A stretch of 35,564 bases of DNA from Candidatus Aminicenantota bacterium. GTDB taxonomy: Bacteria > Acidobacteriota > Aminicenantia > Aminicenantales > CALLJL01. The stretch covers positions 1-35,564 of the forward strand of contig JAOAFQ010000195.1 in the NCBI GenBank assembly GCA_026416195.1, read 5' to 3'. Positions 1-7,725 of the stretch are shown in pieces. A program made the position numbers and the translations under genes. Positions within the stretch are counted from its first letter, which is position 1; each line of letters begins with the position of its first letter. Below the pieces are notes generated by a model. The model worked only from the letters and a program-made list of their open reading frames with translations, was not told the DNA's origin and did no database searches.

Positions 1-82
1 ACAACCTCCACCGATATGATCCAGAAGCAAAGCCTCCGCCATTGGCTTCTCACAATTCTCTATCGCCAGACAATTGACTTAA

Positions 83-373
83 AGAGAAAGCAGTCTCGAT
101 GGAAAAACTGCCTTCATCATTGTCAAAATAGTCGGCTCAAATTTTCTTTGGCCATGGCTGGAGAAAAAAATAATTAAATGTCTCTATAATCTTTACCCTT
201 ATTTAATTGAAGGAAAAAAATCAGCTTTCTTTTTGCCGCCTAAAATTAAATTATGCCTAGATCAGGCCGCAATGGAGGCAGTTAAACAATGGAAATATGA
301 ACCGGCTATCATCGATGGTAAACCCACGCCCATTATTGTTACTGTGACCGTTTCTTTACGGCTGAATCGTTAA
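83..373 (+). pseudogene. TonB C-terminal domain remnant (3' end only)
   Basis: The last ~45 codons before the TAA at 371-373 read as a typical TonB C-terminal end: LDQAAMEAVKQWKYEP, then DGKPTPIIVTVTV and a basic tail. In energy-transducing TonB proteins this segment contacts the TonB box of outer-membrane receptors. The frame is open only back to a stop at 80-82 and has no ATG before 278. The ~50 residues upstream do not look like the usual YP..A...G.V.L..VID.DG part of the domain, and frames 1 and 3 are also interrupted. I read this as a decayed or frameshifted gene entering from the left edge. A real gene with a diverged upstream half is possible. Its 3' end overlaps the M20 gene tail-to-tail by about 35 bp. 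Confidence 0.5.
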
Positions 374-1892
374 ATTGGCTAAAAAGACAAGCAAAAATTT
401 CAAGGCCATCCCAGAGATTTTTGAGGCGCAAATTCTCATTAGGGCCATGTTGATTATTGTCATGATTAACTATGGGCAAAATTAAGGCAGGCGTGTGGAG
501 TATTTCTGAAAATAAATAAAGGGGGATACTTCCGCCGACGAGAGGCAGTATGATGAGCTTATCGCCCACAACTTTTTCCAAAGTTATGATCATAGCCTTA
601 GCCAAAGGATCATTTAAAGGGAGCCGGGCTGGGGGATAACCTTCTTCCCACTCCAAGCGAATAATTCGAGGGAATTTAAGTCGAGTAGCCTCATCAGGTT
701 CAGCGTAAACAAGATGAAAACCCAATTTTTTTAAATGAGCTTCAACTAAAGCTTTAACTCTTTCTGGTCGCTGATCAGGCACCAAACGAAAATCAAGGGA
801 AGCTTGAGCTTTGGTCGGGATAGCATTTTGAGCCGCTTGACCTACCTGACCAGAGCTCAAACCTCGAATATTTAAAGCTGGTAACATGATTTTTTCATAG
901 ATGCTACCAAAACCTTCGCTCCAAGCTATTTTCAGTTCTTTTTTTAAATCCTCATCAATGGCCGGAGCTTCAGCTATGATTCTCTTTTCTTCCCCTGTAA
1001 GCGGCCGGACATCCCGGTAGAAGCCCTCAATAAGAATATTGCCGTCGGGATCACGCAAGCTAGCCAAAAGATTAGCTAAAAGGGCAGCTGGATTTGGCGC
1101 CCAATGGCCGTAATGTCCACTATGCAAAGGCCGAATTGGTCCATAAACCGTTATCTCAAGGCCAACAATTCCTCTAGCCCCAAAATAGACTATGGGCCGA
1201 CGGCTCTGATGAACCGGCCCATCACAGAGAATCCAAAGATCAGCTTTTAATAAATCCTGATTAGCTTTAATTAACGAAGGCAGATGAGGCGAACCCATTT
1301 CCTCTTCGCCTTCAAAAAGAAACTTTAAATTAACAGCTGGTTTGATCCCTGAAGCTTTTAAAGCATCAAGGGCCGCCAACATAGCCATGATCGGAGCTTT
1401 ATCATCGCTGGCAGAGCGAGCATAAAGTCGAGCCTCAGGATATAAAGAATAATCATATTGATCAATCCGTAGGGGCTGGCCTCCCAATTCCCTCGGCTTA
1501 TCGAAAAGGATAGGTTTCCAAGGGTCTGAGGCCCATTGAGCCACATCCACTGGCTGGCCATCATAATGGGCATAAAAAGCTAAAGTTAATTTGGCCTCCG
1601 AACCTTTTATTTCCCCATAAACGGCTGGCGGCGCCCCGGCGATATGGAGAAGCCTCGTTTCGACCTCTCTTTTGTCGAAAGCTCTGACCAGCCACCGCGC
1701 ATTTCGCCCAATATTTTCCTCATCAGTGGCCACATTGGGAATGGAAAGAAATTCCTGATATTCTTCAATAATCAACTTGCTTTTCTCTTGCCAAAAAATC
1801 CGAACTCTCTCTAACCAGCCAGGCAAATCCCCGCTCAATAAAATTTTGAAATTAAGGAAGAAAAAGGAAAGATAAAAGATAAAAAATCTCAT
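339..1892 (-). CDS. M20-family metallopeptidase / N-acyl amino acid hydrolase, probably exported
   Basis: Zinc-dependent amidohydrolase of the M20 (carboxypeptidase/dipeptidase/deacylase) family, 517 aa. The family's metal-site motifs are present: HYDGQPVD (H109), SASDDKA (D163/D164), the acidic FEGEEEMGS (E196-E198), CDG (D224) and a C-terminal NHDNNQHGPNE with the last His. Between them lies the lid/dimerisation domain (about 230-390) with a conserved-type HSGHYGHWAPNP segment. The first ~20 residues are strongly hydrophobic (RFFIFYLSFFFLNFKILL), which suggests a signal sequence or anchor, but no clean cleavage site is seen. No Shine-Dalgarno precedes the ATG, so the start is uncertain. It lies downstream of the enolase-superfamily racemase and GNAT genes, so it could be the hydrolase that releases the L-amino acid from its N-acyl form. 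A secreted dipeptidase is the alternative. Confidence 0.88.
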   Translation of the reverse strand: MRFFIFYLSFFFLNFKILLSGDLPGWLERVRIFWQEKSKLIIEEYQEFLSIPNVATDEENIGRNARWLVRAFDKREVETRLLHIAGAPPAVYGEIKGSEAKLTLAFYAHYDGQPVDVAQWASDPWKPILFDKPRELGGQPLRIDQYDYSLYPEARLYARSASDDKAPIMAMLAALDALKASGIKPAVNLKFLFEGEEEMGSPHLPSLIKANQDLLKADLWILCDGPVHQSRRPIVYFGARGIVGLEITVYGPIRPLHSGHYGHWAPNPAALLANLLASLRDPDGNILIEGFYRDVRPLTGEEKRIIAEAPAIDEDLKKELKIAWSEGFGSIYEKIMLPALNIRGLSSGQVGQAAQNAIPTKAQASLDFRLVPDQRPERVKALVEAHLKKLGFHLVYAEPDEATRLKFPRIIRLEWEEGYPPARLPLNDPLAKAMIITLEKVVGDKLIILPLVGGSIPLYLFSEILHTPALILPIVNHDNNQHGPNENLRLKNLWDGLEIFACLFSQFNDSAVKKRSQ

Positions 1893-1962
1893 CTGATCAT
1901 GTCAATTGACTAACTTTTTTTATTTTTTTCATCTCTCATTTCATCTTCAATTTAAGCTATCT

Positions 1963-3081
1963 TCAATAAGACGAAGCTTTGAAAACGGCTTGGCGCAGGG
2001 TTGCTCTTTTAATTCTTTCCTCAACCGGATTAACCCCTATGCCGGGGCCTTCTGGAACCAGAATCGTTCCATCTTTCGTCAATTCAACTGGCGGTTCAAT
2101 GATATCTTCAGCATAATAGCGTCTACTGGCCGATAAATCAGGGGGATAAAGAAAATTGGGCAGAGAAGCCAGATGAAGATTGTGAGCTCGGCCAATCCCA
2201 CTTTCGAGCATGCCGCCACACCAAACTGGCATATCATGAACCTGGGAATAATCGTGGATCTTTCGGGCCTCACAAATCCCACCAACTCGGCCAACTTTGA
2301 TATTAATTATACGGCAAGCGCCCATTTCATAAGCCTGACGAACTGAATCAAGGTTGAGAATACTTTCATCAAGACAAATGGGGGTAGCCATTTCGCTGGC
2401 TAAACGGCTGTGATCCCAGAGGTCATAAGGGGGAAAGGGCTGCTCCAACATTAGCAAACAGAATTCATCTAGCTCCTTTAGTCTTTCTTTATCTTCTATG
2501 CGGTAGGCTCCATTGGCATCAACCTGAAGAGGCAGGTCAGGAAAATGTTTTCGGAGAAGATGACAAGGTTCTCGATCCCAACCAGGCTTAATTTTTATTT
2601 TAACTCTCTTATAACCTTCCTTGACGTAACCTTCGACTTGACGCAGCAATTCCTCTAAAGAATCCTCAATCCCACAGCTCACACCCGGGGTAATTTCTTT
2701 CTGGGTTCCCCCATAAAGCTGATAAAGAGGCAAACCCATCGCTTTGGCTTTTAGATCCCAAAGGGCAAGTTCTAGGCCTGCCTTGGCCATAGGATGGCCT
2801 CGAAATTTCTGAGCAGCTCGATAGAAATGCTCAGGTTCAATTATCTTTTGATTAAACAGAAGAGGAATTAAAAATTCTTCAAGAAGGTACCAAGCCGTCT
2901 GAGTCGTTTCATAACTATAAAATGGGGCTTGGGAAGCAACAACCTCGCCATAACCACATAAGCCATCGGCATAAACCTGAACAATGATAAAAGTTCTTCC
3001 TTCCTCCCGGCCTAAACTCGTTTCAAAGGGATGAACATAAGGCAAATAAAGAAGGGAAAGCTCCACCTGTTCAATTTTCAT
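1963..3081 (-). CDS. menC: N-succinylamino acid racemase / o-succinylbenzoate synthase (enolase superfamily)
   Basis: Enolase-superfamily enzyme of the MenC type-2/NSAR group, 372 aa, normal length. The catalytic set is complete: KIK (K161/K163), metal ligands in VDANGAY (D188), MLEQPF (E213) and CLDES (D238), and the second-face lysine in NIKVGRVGG (K262). These sit one residue away from the numbering known for Amycolatopsis N-acylamino acid racemase. The C-terminal block PVWCGGMLESGIGRAHN and DLSASRRYY is diagnostic for this subgroup rather than dipeptide epimerases. Members catalyse N-succinylamino acid racemisation and/or o-succinylbenzoate synthesis in menaquinone formation. No other men gene is nearby, while GNAT and M20 genes flank it, which favours the racemase role. 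The ATG has a strong AAGGAGGAG ribosome site. Confidence 0.92.
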   Translation of the reverse strand: MKIEQVELSLLYLPYVHPFETSLGREEGRTFIIVQVYADGLCGYGEVVASQAPFYSYETTQTAWYLLEEFLIPLLFNQKIIEPEHFYRAAQKFRGHPMAKAGLELALWDLKAKAMGLPLYQLYGGTQKEITPGVSCGIEDSLEELLRQVEGYVKEGYKRVKIKIKPGWDREPCHLLRKHFPDLPLQVDANGAYRIEDKERLKELDEFCLLMLEQPFPPYDLWDHSRLASEMATPICLDESILNLDSVRQAYEMGACRIINIKVGRVGGICEARKIHDYSQVHDMPVWCGGMLESGIGRAHNLHLASLPNFLYPPDLSASRRYYAEDIIEPPVELTKDGTILVPEGPGIGVNPVEERIKRATLRQAVFKASSY

Positions 3082-3131
3082 TTCTCTCCTCCTTCAGACC
3101 CTGGCCATTAAGGCGTCTTGGTTTTTTATTT

Positions 3132-4025
3132 TCATCTTTTTACCCTTAAGTTGAGACCCTTTATCTTCTCCAATCTCTCCAAAACATAAAAAGAGCGGTC
3201 ACCAAAAATAAAATCGCTCACCGCATAACCCTGTTTAAAATAATGCTTCATCGCCTTTCTGATAGCTTGCTGCCAAGCTGCGATTAGCCATGGTTCCTGG
3301 CTATAACTCCGAATATCATTAGGGAGAGAAATAAAAATAATTTCATCTTTTAATTTAAGCTTAACTTTATCGGGTTTCAATCGACCGGGGTCCAATAGTT
3401 CGCTGTTAACAGCTATCGTCAATTCATCTATTTGATATTTCCTTTGCTGGAACTTCTTTCCTTTGGCTTCTTTAAGCCGCTCAGTCACCCGAGGTGATTT
3501 TATCCACCACTCCATTAAAAAGCGGTCGGTGGGAATATTTGGCCCAAGAAGCAAAGCAGGCGAGTAGCCATAAAAATTATCCCAGTAAATTCGGGTAATG
3601 GCCCCCAAAGTTCGGAGATTAAGATTAGCATTTTTAGCCTGAAGAGGATCAACTGTCCAAGTAATTAAATCAAGGCCCAGCTTTAAGGCCACCTCTCGCT
3701 GAGCCCATTTTAACTTTTTCCCTATCCCTAATCCCTGATACTGAGGTCGGACAGCTAACAAATGAGAATGATGGCTCAATCGCCCTTGAAAGATTGACGG
3801 AAAAGAATAAACAAATCCAACCAGTTGGTTCTGGATAAAGGCGCCAAGAAGGATGTGGCCCATTTGAGTGCCAAGACAAAATTGATGAACTGGGGTTGCC
3901 TCTACGTCTTCAAGTTTCCAGACTTCTTTCTGAATAGCAACGCATTCTTCAAATTCAGGGTAATGACGAAGCGGCCTGATTTTTATCTTGATTCTTTCTT
4001 GTCTTGGTTTATTGTCGACCTTCAT
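3132..4025 (-). CDS. GNAT-family N-acyltransferase
   Basis: GNAT acyltransferase, 297 aa. The acyl-CoA pyrophosphate-binding loop is visible in LAVRPQYQGLGIGKKLKWAQR (around residue 90-110), preceded by the beta4 strand QLVGFVYSFPSI. The following TWTVDPLQAKNANLNLRTLGA stretch resembles large COG3375-type predicted acetyltransferases often found next to NSAR/MenC genes. In that setting the enzyme is known to N-succinylate D-amino acids so that the racemase can act. The start overlaps the end of the GT4 gene by 17 bp and has an AAGGGGTGAG ribosome site, so translation is probably coupled. The racemase gene follows after about 50 bp. The ~110-residue C-terminal part has no motif I recognise. 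Substrate is inferred from context only. Confidence 0.85.
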   Translation of the reverse strand: MKVDNKPRQERIKIKIRPLRHYPEFEECVAIQKEVWKLEDVEATPVHQFCLGTQMGHILLGAFIQNQLVGFVYSFPSIFQGRLSHHSHLLAVRPQYQGLGIGKKLKWAQREVALKLGLDLITWTVDPLQAKNANLNLRTLGAITRIYWDNFYGYSPALLLGPNIPTDRFLMEWWIKSPRVTERLKEAKGKKFQQRKYQIDELTIAVNSELLDPGRLKPDKVKLKLKDEIIFISLPNDIRSYSQEPWLIAAWQQAIRKAMKHYFKQGYAVSDFIFGDRSFYVLERLEKIKGLNLRVKR

Positions 4026-5178
4026 AAAGGCTCACCCCTTTCTTTTGGGCTAAATTAAAGTAAAGGTCAACTACTCGATTAGCCATAGCTTCGGCTGAAA
4101 AGTGACGCCGAACAAATTCCCGACCTTTTTCAGCCAAATAATTAGCCAATTTCCGATCATGATAAAGCTCAATAATTGCCTTAGCTAAAGTTTCTGGATC
4201 CTTGGGAGGAACAAGAAGTCCTGTCTCCCCATGACGAACAATTTCAGGAATTCCGCCCGCTCTGGTGGCCACAATTGGCAAACGACTAGCCATAGCATCA
4301 AGAAGAGAACTCCCCAATCCTTCCAAATGGGAGCTAAGGACAAAAAGATCCAGGGAAGCCAAAATTCTCGGAATATCTTCTCTGAAGCCTAAAAAAAATA
4401 CAATGTCTTCAATGCCAAGTTCATGGGCTTGAGATTCGAGTTCGAGCCTTAATGATCCAGTGCCAACGACGATTAACTTAATTTTAGGCGAATGCTGGCG
4501 AACAATTTTAGTAGCTTGGAAAAGATAGGTGTGCCCCTTATGGTCCTCTAATGCGGCCACAATTCCAACCAGAAAATCATCCGGAGCAAAGCTCAGCTCC
4601 CGCCTCAGAAAATCTCTATCCTTGACTTCATCAAAAACTGAAAAATCAATCCCAGAAGGAATAACCGTAATTTTTTCAGGCGGAACCTTTCCTTCAATTA
4701 GAACTTTTTTGACGCCTTCGGAAATAGCAATAATGGCATCAAGCTTTTGACCATATTTTCGTCGCGAAAAAAAATGGCGCCCAACGGGAAAATCAACGCG
4801 ACGATGAGCAACGAGGATTGGGACTTTAGCCCAAGAAGCAGCCCGAAGACCAAGGCTCAAAGAATGGGCCTCATGAAAATGAGCTAGCTGACATTTCTTT
4901 TTTCTCATCAGCCTCGCTAACCGGAAAGAAGCCCATAGATCGGCCTCACTTTTCATCTTTAAAGGAATAACCACTAGATTTTCCTCTCTGGCTTTCCTTT
5001 CTAAAGGGCTATCAGGCTGAACTACTAGATAAACAGGAAAACCCTTTCTTTTTAGCTCTCGGACAAGAAAAAGGACCTGGCGTTGTCCACCTCGCCATTC
5101 CCGACCAGCGTCAACGTGGAAGAGACTCAATTCTTTCACTCCGAAGCCAAATTTCTTTGAGTTTAGCGTAACGGGCAA
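4009..5178 (-). CDS. Glycosyltransferase family 4 (GT-B), LPS/cell-surface type
   Basis: GT4 retaining glycosyltransferase with two Rossmann domains, up to 389 aa. Seen: an N-terminal acceptor-domain signature HVDAGREWRGGQRQ, the linker IAISEGVKKVLIEG...ITVIPSGID, and a C-terminal nucleotide-sugar block with SSHLEGLGSSLLDAMASRLPIVATRAGGIPEIV containing the E-x7-E element. There is no signal peptide, as expected for a cytoplasmic or membrane-associated enzyme. The ATG at 5178 overlaps the upstream GT2 gene by 68 bp. A GTG at 5139 or a TTG at 5130 (preceded by GGAG at 8 nt, giving MSLFHVDAGRE) fits family N-termini better, so the true start is probably internal. With the GT2 next to it, a role in LPS core or another surface glycan is likely. 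The sugar is unknown. Confidence 0.9.
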   Translation of the reverse strand: MPVTLNSKKFGFGVKELSLFHVDAGREWRGGQRQVLFLVRELKRKGFPVYLVVQPDSPLERKAREENLVVIPLKMKSEADLWASFRLARLMRKKKCQLAHFHEAHSLSLGLRAASWAKVPILVAHRRVDFPVGRHFFSRRKYGQKLDAIIAISEGVKKVLIEGKVPPEKITVIPSGIDFSVFDEVKDRDFLRRELSFAPDDFLVGIVAALEDHKGHTYLFQATKIVRQHSPKIKLIVVGTGSLRLELESQAHELGIEDIVFFLGFREDIPRILASLDLFVLSSHLEGLGSSLLDAMASRLPIVATRAGGIPEIVRHGETGLLVPPKDPETLAKAIIELYHDRKLANYLAEKGREFVRRHFSAEAMANRVVDLYFNLAQKKGVSLYEGRQ

Positions 5179-5884
5179 AAAGAGCGTAACTACTTAAAAC
5201 CGCAATGATTAAGCCAGGAAAGCCATCTAGAAAACCACCAAGAAAAAGATAATTTCTTAGGAAACGAAGGGGTGGAAGAAAGGCCAGGTGATACCAACGA
5301 CATTTTTTTCTCTGGGCATAAAGCTTTTTTGCCCCTAGCTCAGAAAAAAGATTTATTCGGCGCATATGATCCGTTATATTCCGATAAGTGAAATGAAGAA
5401 GGTTACCTCGAAGTTTTCTTATTTCTCCCTCAATAACCAGTTTTTCATGAACAAACTCACCTTCCCAATGGGCTTTGTCCCGACGAAAGAGACGCACTCG
5501 ACGATCAGGATACCAACCTCCATGTCGAATCCATCGACCTAAATAAAAGACCTGACGAGGCATGGAAAAACCAACACAATCAGGCTCGGTTGGTAAAAGA
5601 GAAATAATCTCTTCTCTCAGTTCAGGCGATAATCGCTCATCAGCATCAAGGGAAAGAATCCACGGATAATTGGCCTGGCTGTTGCCATAATTTTTCTGAT
5701 CAGCATAATTACTCCATTCTCTTTCGAAGACTCGACAACCGAAACGATGAGCAATTTTAACCGTTCCATCAGTCGAAAAACTATCGACGACAATAATTTC
5801 TGAAACCACTCCTTCTAGGCTTTGCAAAGCAGCAGGCAAGCGCTCCTCTTCGTTATGGGTAATAATGACGGCTGAAATTTTCAC
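5111..5884 (-). CDS. Glycosyltransferase family 2, WaaE/KdtX-like
   Basis: GT-A inverting glycosyltransferase, 257 aa. Motifs: ISAVIITHNEEERLP at the N-terminus, VVDSFSTDGT (nucleotide binding), NYADQKNYGN, and the metal-binding LSLDADERLS. This combination is characteristic of the WaaE/KdtX group that adds beta-glucose or similar to LPS inner core heptose. The C-terminus has a hydrophobic stretch (LGGFLDGFPGLIIAVLSSYALFA) likely to contact the membrane. Translation begins at a GTG with little Shine-Dalgarno character. It is the first gene of the minus-strand run and ends inside the GT4 gene, so the two are probably co-transcribed and co-translated. Acceptor specificity cannot be read from sequence. 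Confidence 0.9.
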   Translation of the reverse strand: MKISAVIITHNEEERLPAALQSLEGVVSEIIVVDSFSTDGTVKIAHRFGCRVFEREWSNYADQKNYGNSQANYPWILSLDADERLSPELREEIISLLPTEPDCVGFSMPRQVFYLGRWIRHGGWYPDRRVRLFRRDKAHWEGEFVHEKLVIEGEIRKLRGNLLHFTYRNITDHMRRINLFSELGAKKLYAQRKKCRWYHLAFLPPLRFLRNYLFLGGFLDGFPGLIIAVLSSYALFARYAKLKEIWLRSERIESLPR

Positions 5885-5952
5885 AGTTCATCATCTTAAC
5901 ATAGCCTTAAAAAACAAGGCAAGCTAGGGATATTAAAATTAAGCAGCTTAAT

Positions 5953-7545
5953 CTAATTTATTTTTTCCTGGTAGCGAATGAAATTTTGGCCAGTAATTTT
6001 TTCCAGCTTAGCCCAAGCCAGAATATAATCCACGATGGCTCTCAACTCCAAAGACCGAGCGTTGGCCAATTCTGCTTGATATTGAAGAACAAAATAATTG
6101 GTGGTGAGTCCAACCGCCATTTTTTTCTCTTCTGCCTGTAATCTTTTCTCAGCCCTTTCTCGAGCAATTCGCAAAGCCTCCACTCTTTTGGCATTGGTTT
6201 CAATATCGCGAAGGGTATCGCTGACCTCAAGCCGGATTTGCTGTTCTAAGCTTTTTAATCGGGCCTGACTTCTTTCTAATTCCAGACGAGCCGAAGCATA
6301 ATTAGCTCGGCTCGTCAAATTGCTCAAAGGAAAGGATAAATTCAAACCAACAGTCCAGTTCTGGTAAAGAAGCTTTAAGGCATCACGGATAGAATCGGAA
6401 GCACTGCCCTTTTCTCGGCCGACAATAACGCCGAGAAAAGGATTATCATTAAGATAAAGAAGCCGGTCGCCGGAAATGCCAGGACTCCAGTAAGCTAATT
6501 GGAAATCAAGTCTGGGAAGAAGTTCATTTTTAGCCATGGCCAAGTTAAATTCTCTAATTTCTATATTTTTTTTTAATTGCTCTATTTCCGGTCTTTTGGT
6601 CAAAGCCAAATTAAGGGCCTCTTCAGCCGAGGCCTTCCGAGGGATAAATTCAGGCTGATCTTGAGGGATAATAACTGCCCCTGCTTTTTGAGGATCAGCT
6701 TCAAGATTAAGCAAATTGTGAAGAATTTGCTCGGCCCTTTCCACTACCCTTTCAGCTTGAATAAGTTCCGCTTCTCTTGAGGCCACCTCGGCTTCAGCGT
6801 TTAAAAGTTCAATTGGGGCCAATTTGCCTACCTCCACTTCCTTCTGATTTTTCCTTAGCAAATCCCGAGCTAACTGAAGCGAAGCCTGTTTGACTTTAAG
6901 ATTTTCTATGGCAAAAACTAGATTCCAATAAGCTTCTTCAACCGCATAAATGGTCTCGGCAATGGCCGCTTCATATTGTTTCCAAGCAACCTCGGCATTT
7001 TTTGTGGCCAAAATTATCTCGCGGCGGCTCATTTTAGGGCCAAAATCGCGGAGTAAAGGCAAGGTCAGGTCAAAGCGAATCGTACTTCCATAGCGAGGAT
7101 TAATCAACTGGAAGGCCTGATTAGTATCAGAGCGATAGCTCTGAAAAGACAAGCTTAGATAGCCTCCAATAGGCAATTGCTGATTAATAGAAAAACTATA
7201 ATCCTGGTATTTGGTCACAATGGTTGTGGCTCCTTGAATCCACCAATAGGGAGGACTTTCTTGGCGTTGTCGACCATAGTTAAGTTCAAAGCGGGGGAGA
7301 AAGATCTCCTTGGCCCGGCTGGCCGAAGTCTCAGCTATCTCTGGGGCAAACTTTTCCACCGCTAAATTAAGATTATTTTTGAGGGCGAGAACAATGCAGT
7401 CATCAAGGGATAAGGGCAGATTTGGCCGACTCTGGCTTTGCTCTTTCATAGCCAAAAGAGGGAAGGGCCAAAGGCTAAAGGCGAATATTAACCAACCGAT
7501 TAAAACCAATTCTATTTTGTGGCCTAAAAAAACTCTTACCTTCAC
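5953..7545 (-). CDS. TolC-family outer-membrane efflux protein
   Basis: Outer-membrane channel of the TolC/OEP family. It starts with a signal sequence (ELVLIGWLIFAFSLWPFPLLA), then PLSLDDCIVLALKNNLNLAVEKF, the classic first OEP helix, and has two long alpha-helical hairpins with amphipathic beta segments (INQQLPIGGYLSLSFQSYR; WTVGLNLSFPLSN). The ORF track starts at 7719, but I place the start at the GTG at 7545: it follows a strong GGGAGGAGG site at ideal spacing and puts the signal peptide at the N-terminus, giving 530 aa. No membrane-fusion protein or inner-membrane pump gene lies beside it, so the partner is encoded elsewhere. The gene is divergent from the first GT-C gene, with a 180-bp shared upstream region. 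Confidence 0.9.
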   Translation of the reverse strand: MKVRVFLGHKIELVLIGWLIFAFSLWPFPLLAMKEQSQSRPNLPLSLDDCIVLALKNNLNLAVEKFAPEIAETSASRAKEIFLPRFELNYGRQRQESPPYWWIQGATTIVTKYQDYSFSINQQLPIGGYLSLSFQSYRSDTNQAFQLINPRYGSTIRFDLTLPLLRDFGPKMSRREIILATKNAEVAWKQYEAAIAETIYAVEEAYWNLVFAIENLKVKQASLQLARDLLRKNQKEVEVGKLAPIELLNAEAEVASREAELIQAERVVERAEQILHNLLNLEADPQKAGAVIIPQDQPEFIPRKASAEEALNLALTKRPEIEQLKKNIEIREFNLAMAKNELLPRLDFQLAYWSPGISGDRLLYLNDNPFLGVIVGREKGSASDSIRDALKLLYQNWTVGLNLSFPLSNLTSRANYASARLELERSQARLKSLEQQIRLEVSDTLRDIETNAKRVEALRIARERAEKRLQAEEKKMAVGLTTNYFVLQYQAELANARSLELRAIVDYILAWAKLEKITGQNFIRYQEKIN

Positions 7546-7617
7546 CTCAACCTCCTCCCAAAAGGTATTGAATTTTAAGAAGATAAAATTTTCACTAACA
7601 AAAAATTTCTTTTTTTC

Positions 7618-7646
7618 ATTATTTCTTGTATCATTTTTTATTACAA
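7618..7646 (-). promoter_or_regulatory. Putative sigma70 promoter of the TolC-family gene
   Basis: On the minus strand TTGTAA and AATAAT are separated by 17 bp, upstream of the GTG at 7545. The -10 matches consensus at 5 of 6 and the -35 at 4 of 6 positions. The region is AT-rich, so chance is a real alternative. Confidence 0.35.
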
Positions 7647-7688
7647 AAAGAAAAGCTCTAAGTTTCCTCAGGAGGCCAAAAGGGAAAT

Positions 7689-7716
7689 TTGATAGCTGAA
7701 AAAAGTTTTTTATAAT
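7689..7716 (+). promoter_or_regulatory. Sigma70-like promoter of GT-C gene 1, leaderless start
   Basis: TTGATA, 16 bp, then a perfect TATAAT. The -10 ends only 9 nt before the ATG at 7726, so transcription would start at or within ~3 nt of the start codon. No Shine-Dalgarno is present. The mRNA is therefore predicted to be leaderless. Confidence 0.6.
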
Positions 7717-7725
7717 CACGCCAGC

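Noticed and set aside
1963-3081. Dipeptide (L-Ala-D/L-Glu) epimerase
   Set aside because: The PGWD, CLDES and CGGMLESGIGRAHN blocks and KIK spacing are those of the NSAR/OSBS group, not the dipeptide epimerases.
7310-7699. 129-aa plus-strand ORF
   Set aside because: A shadow over the TolC-family gene and its upstream region, low complexity and without a ribosome site.
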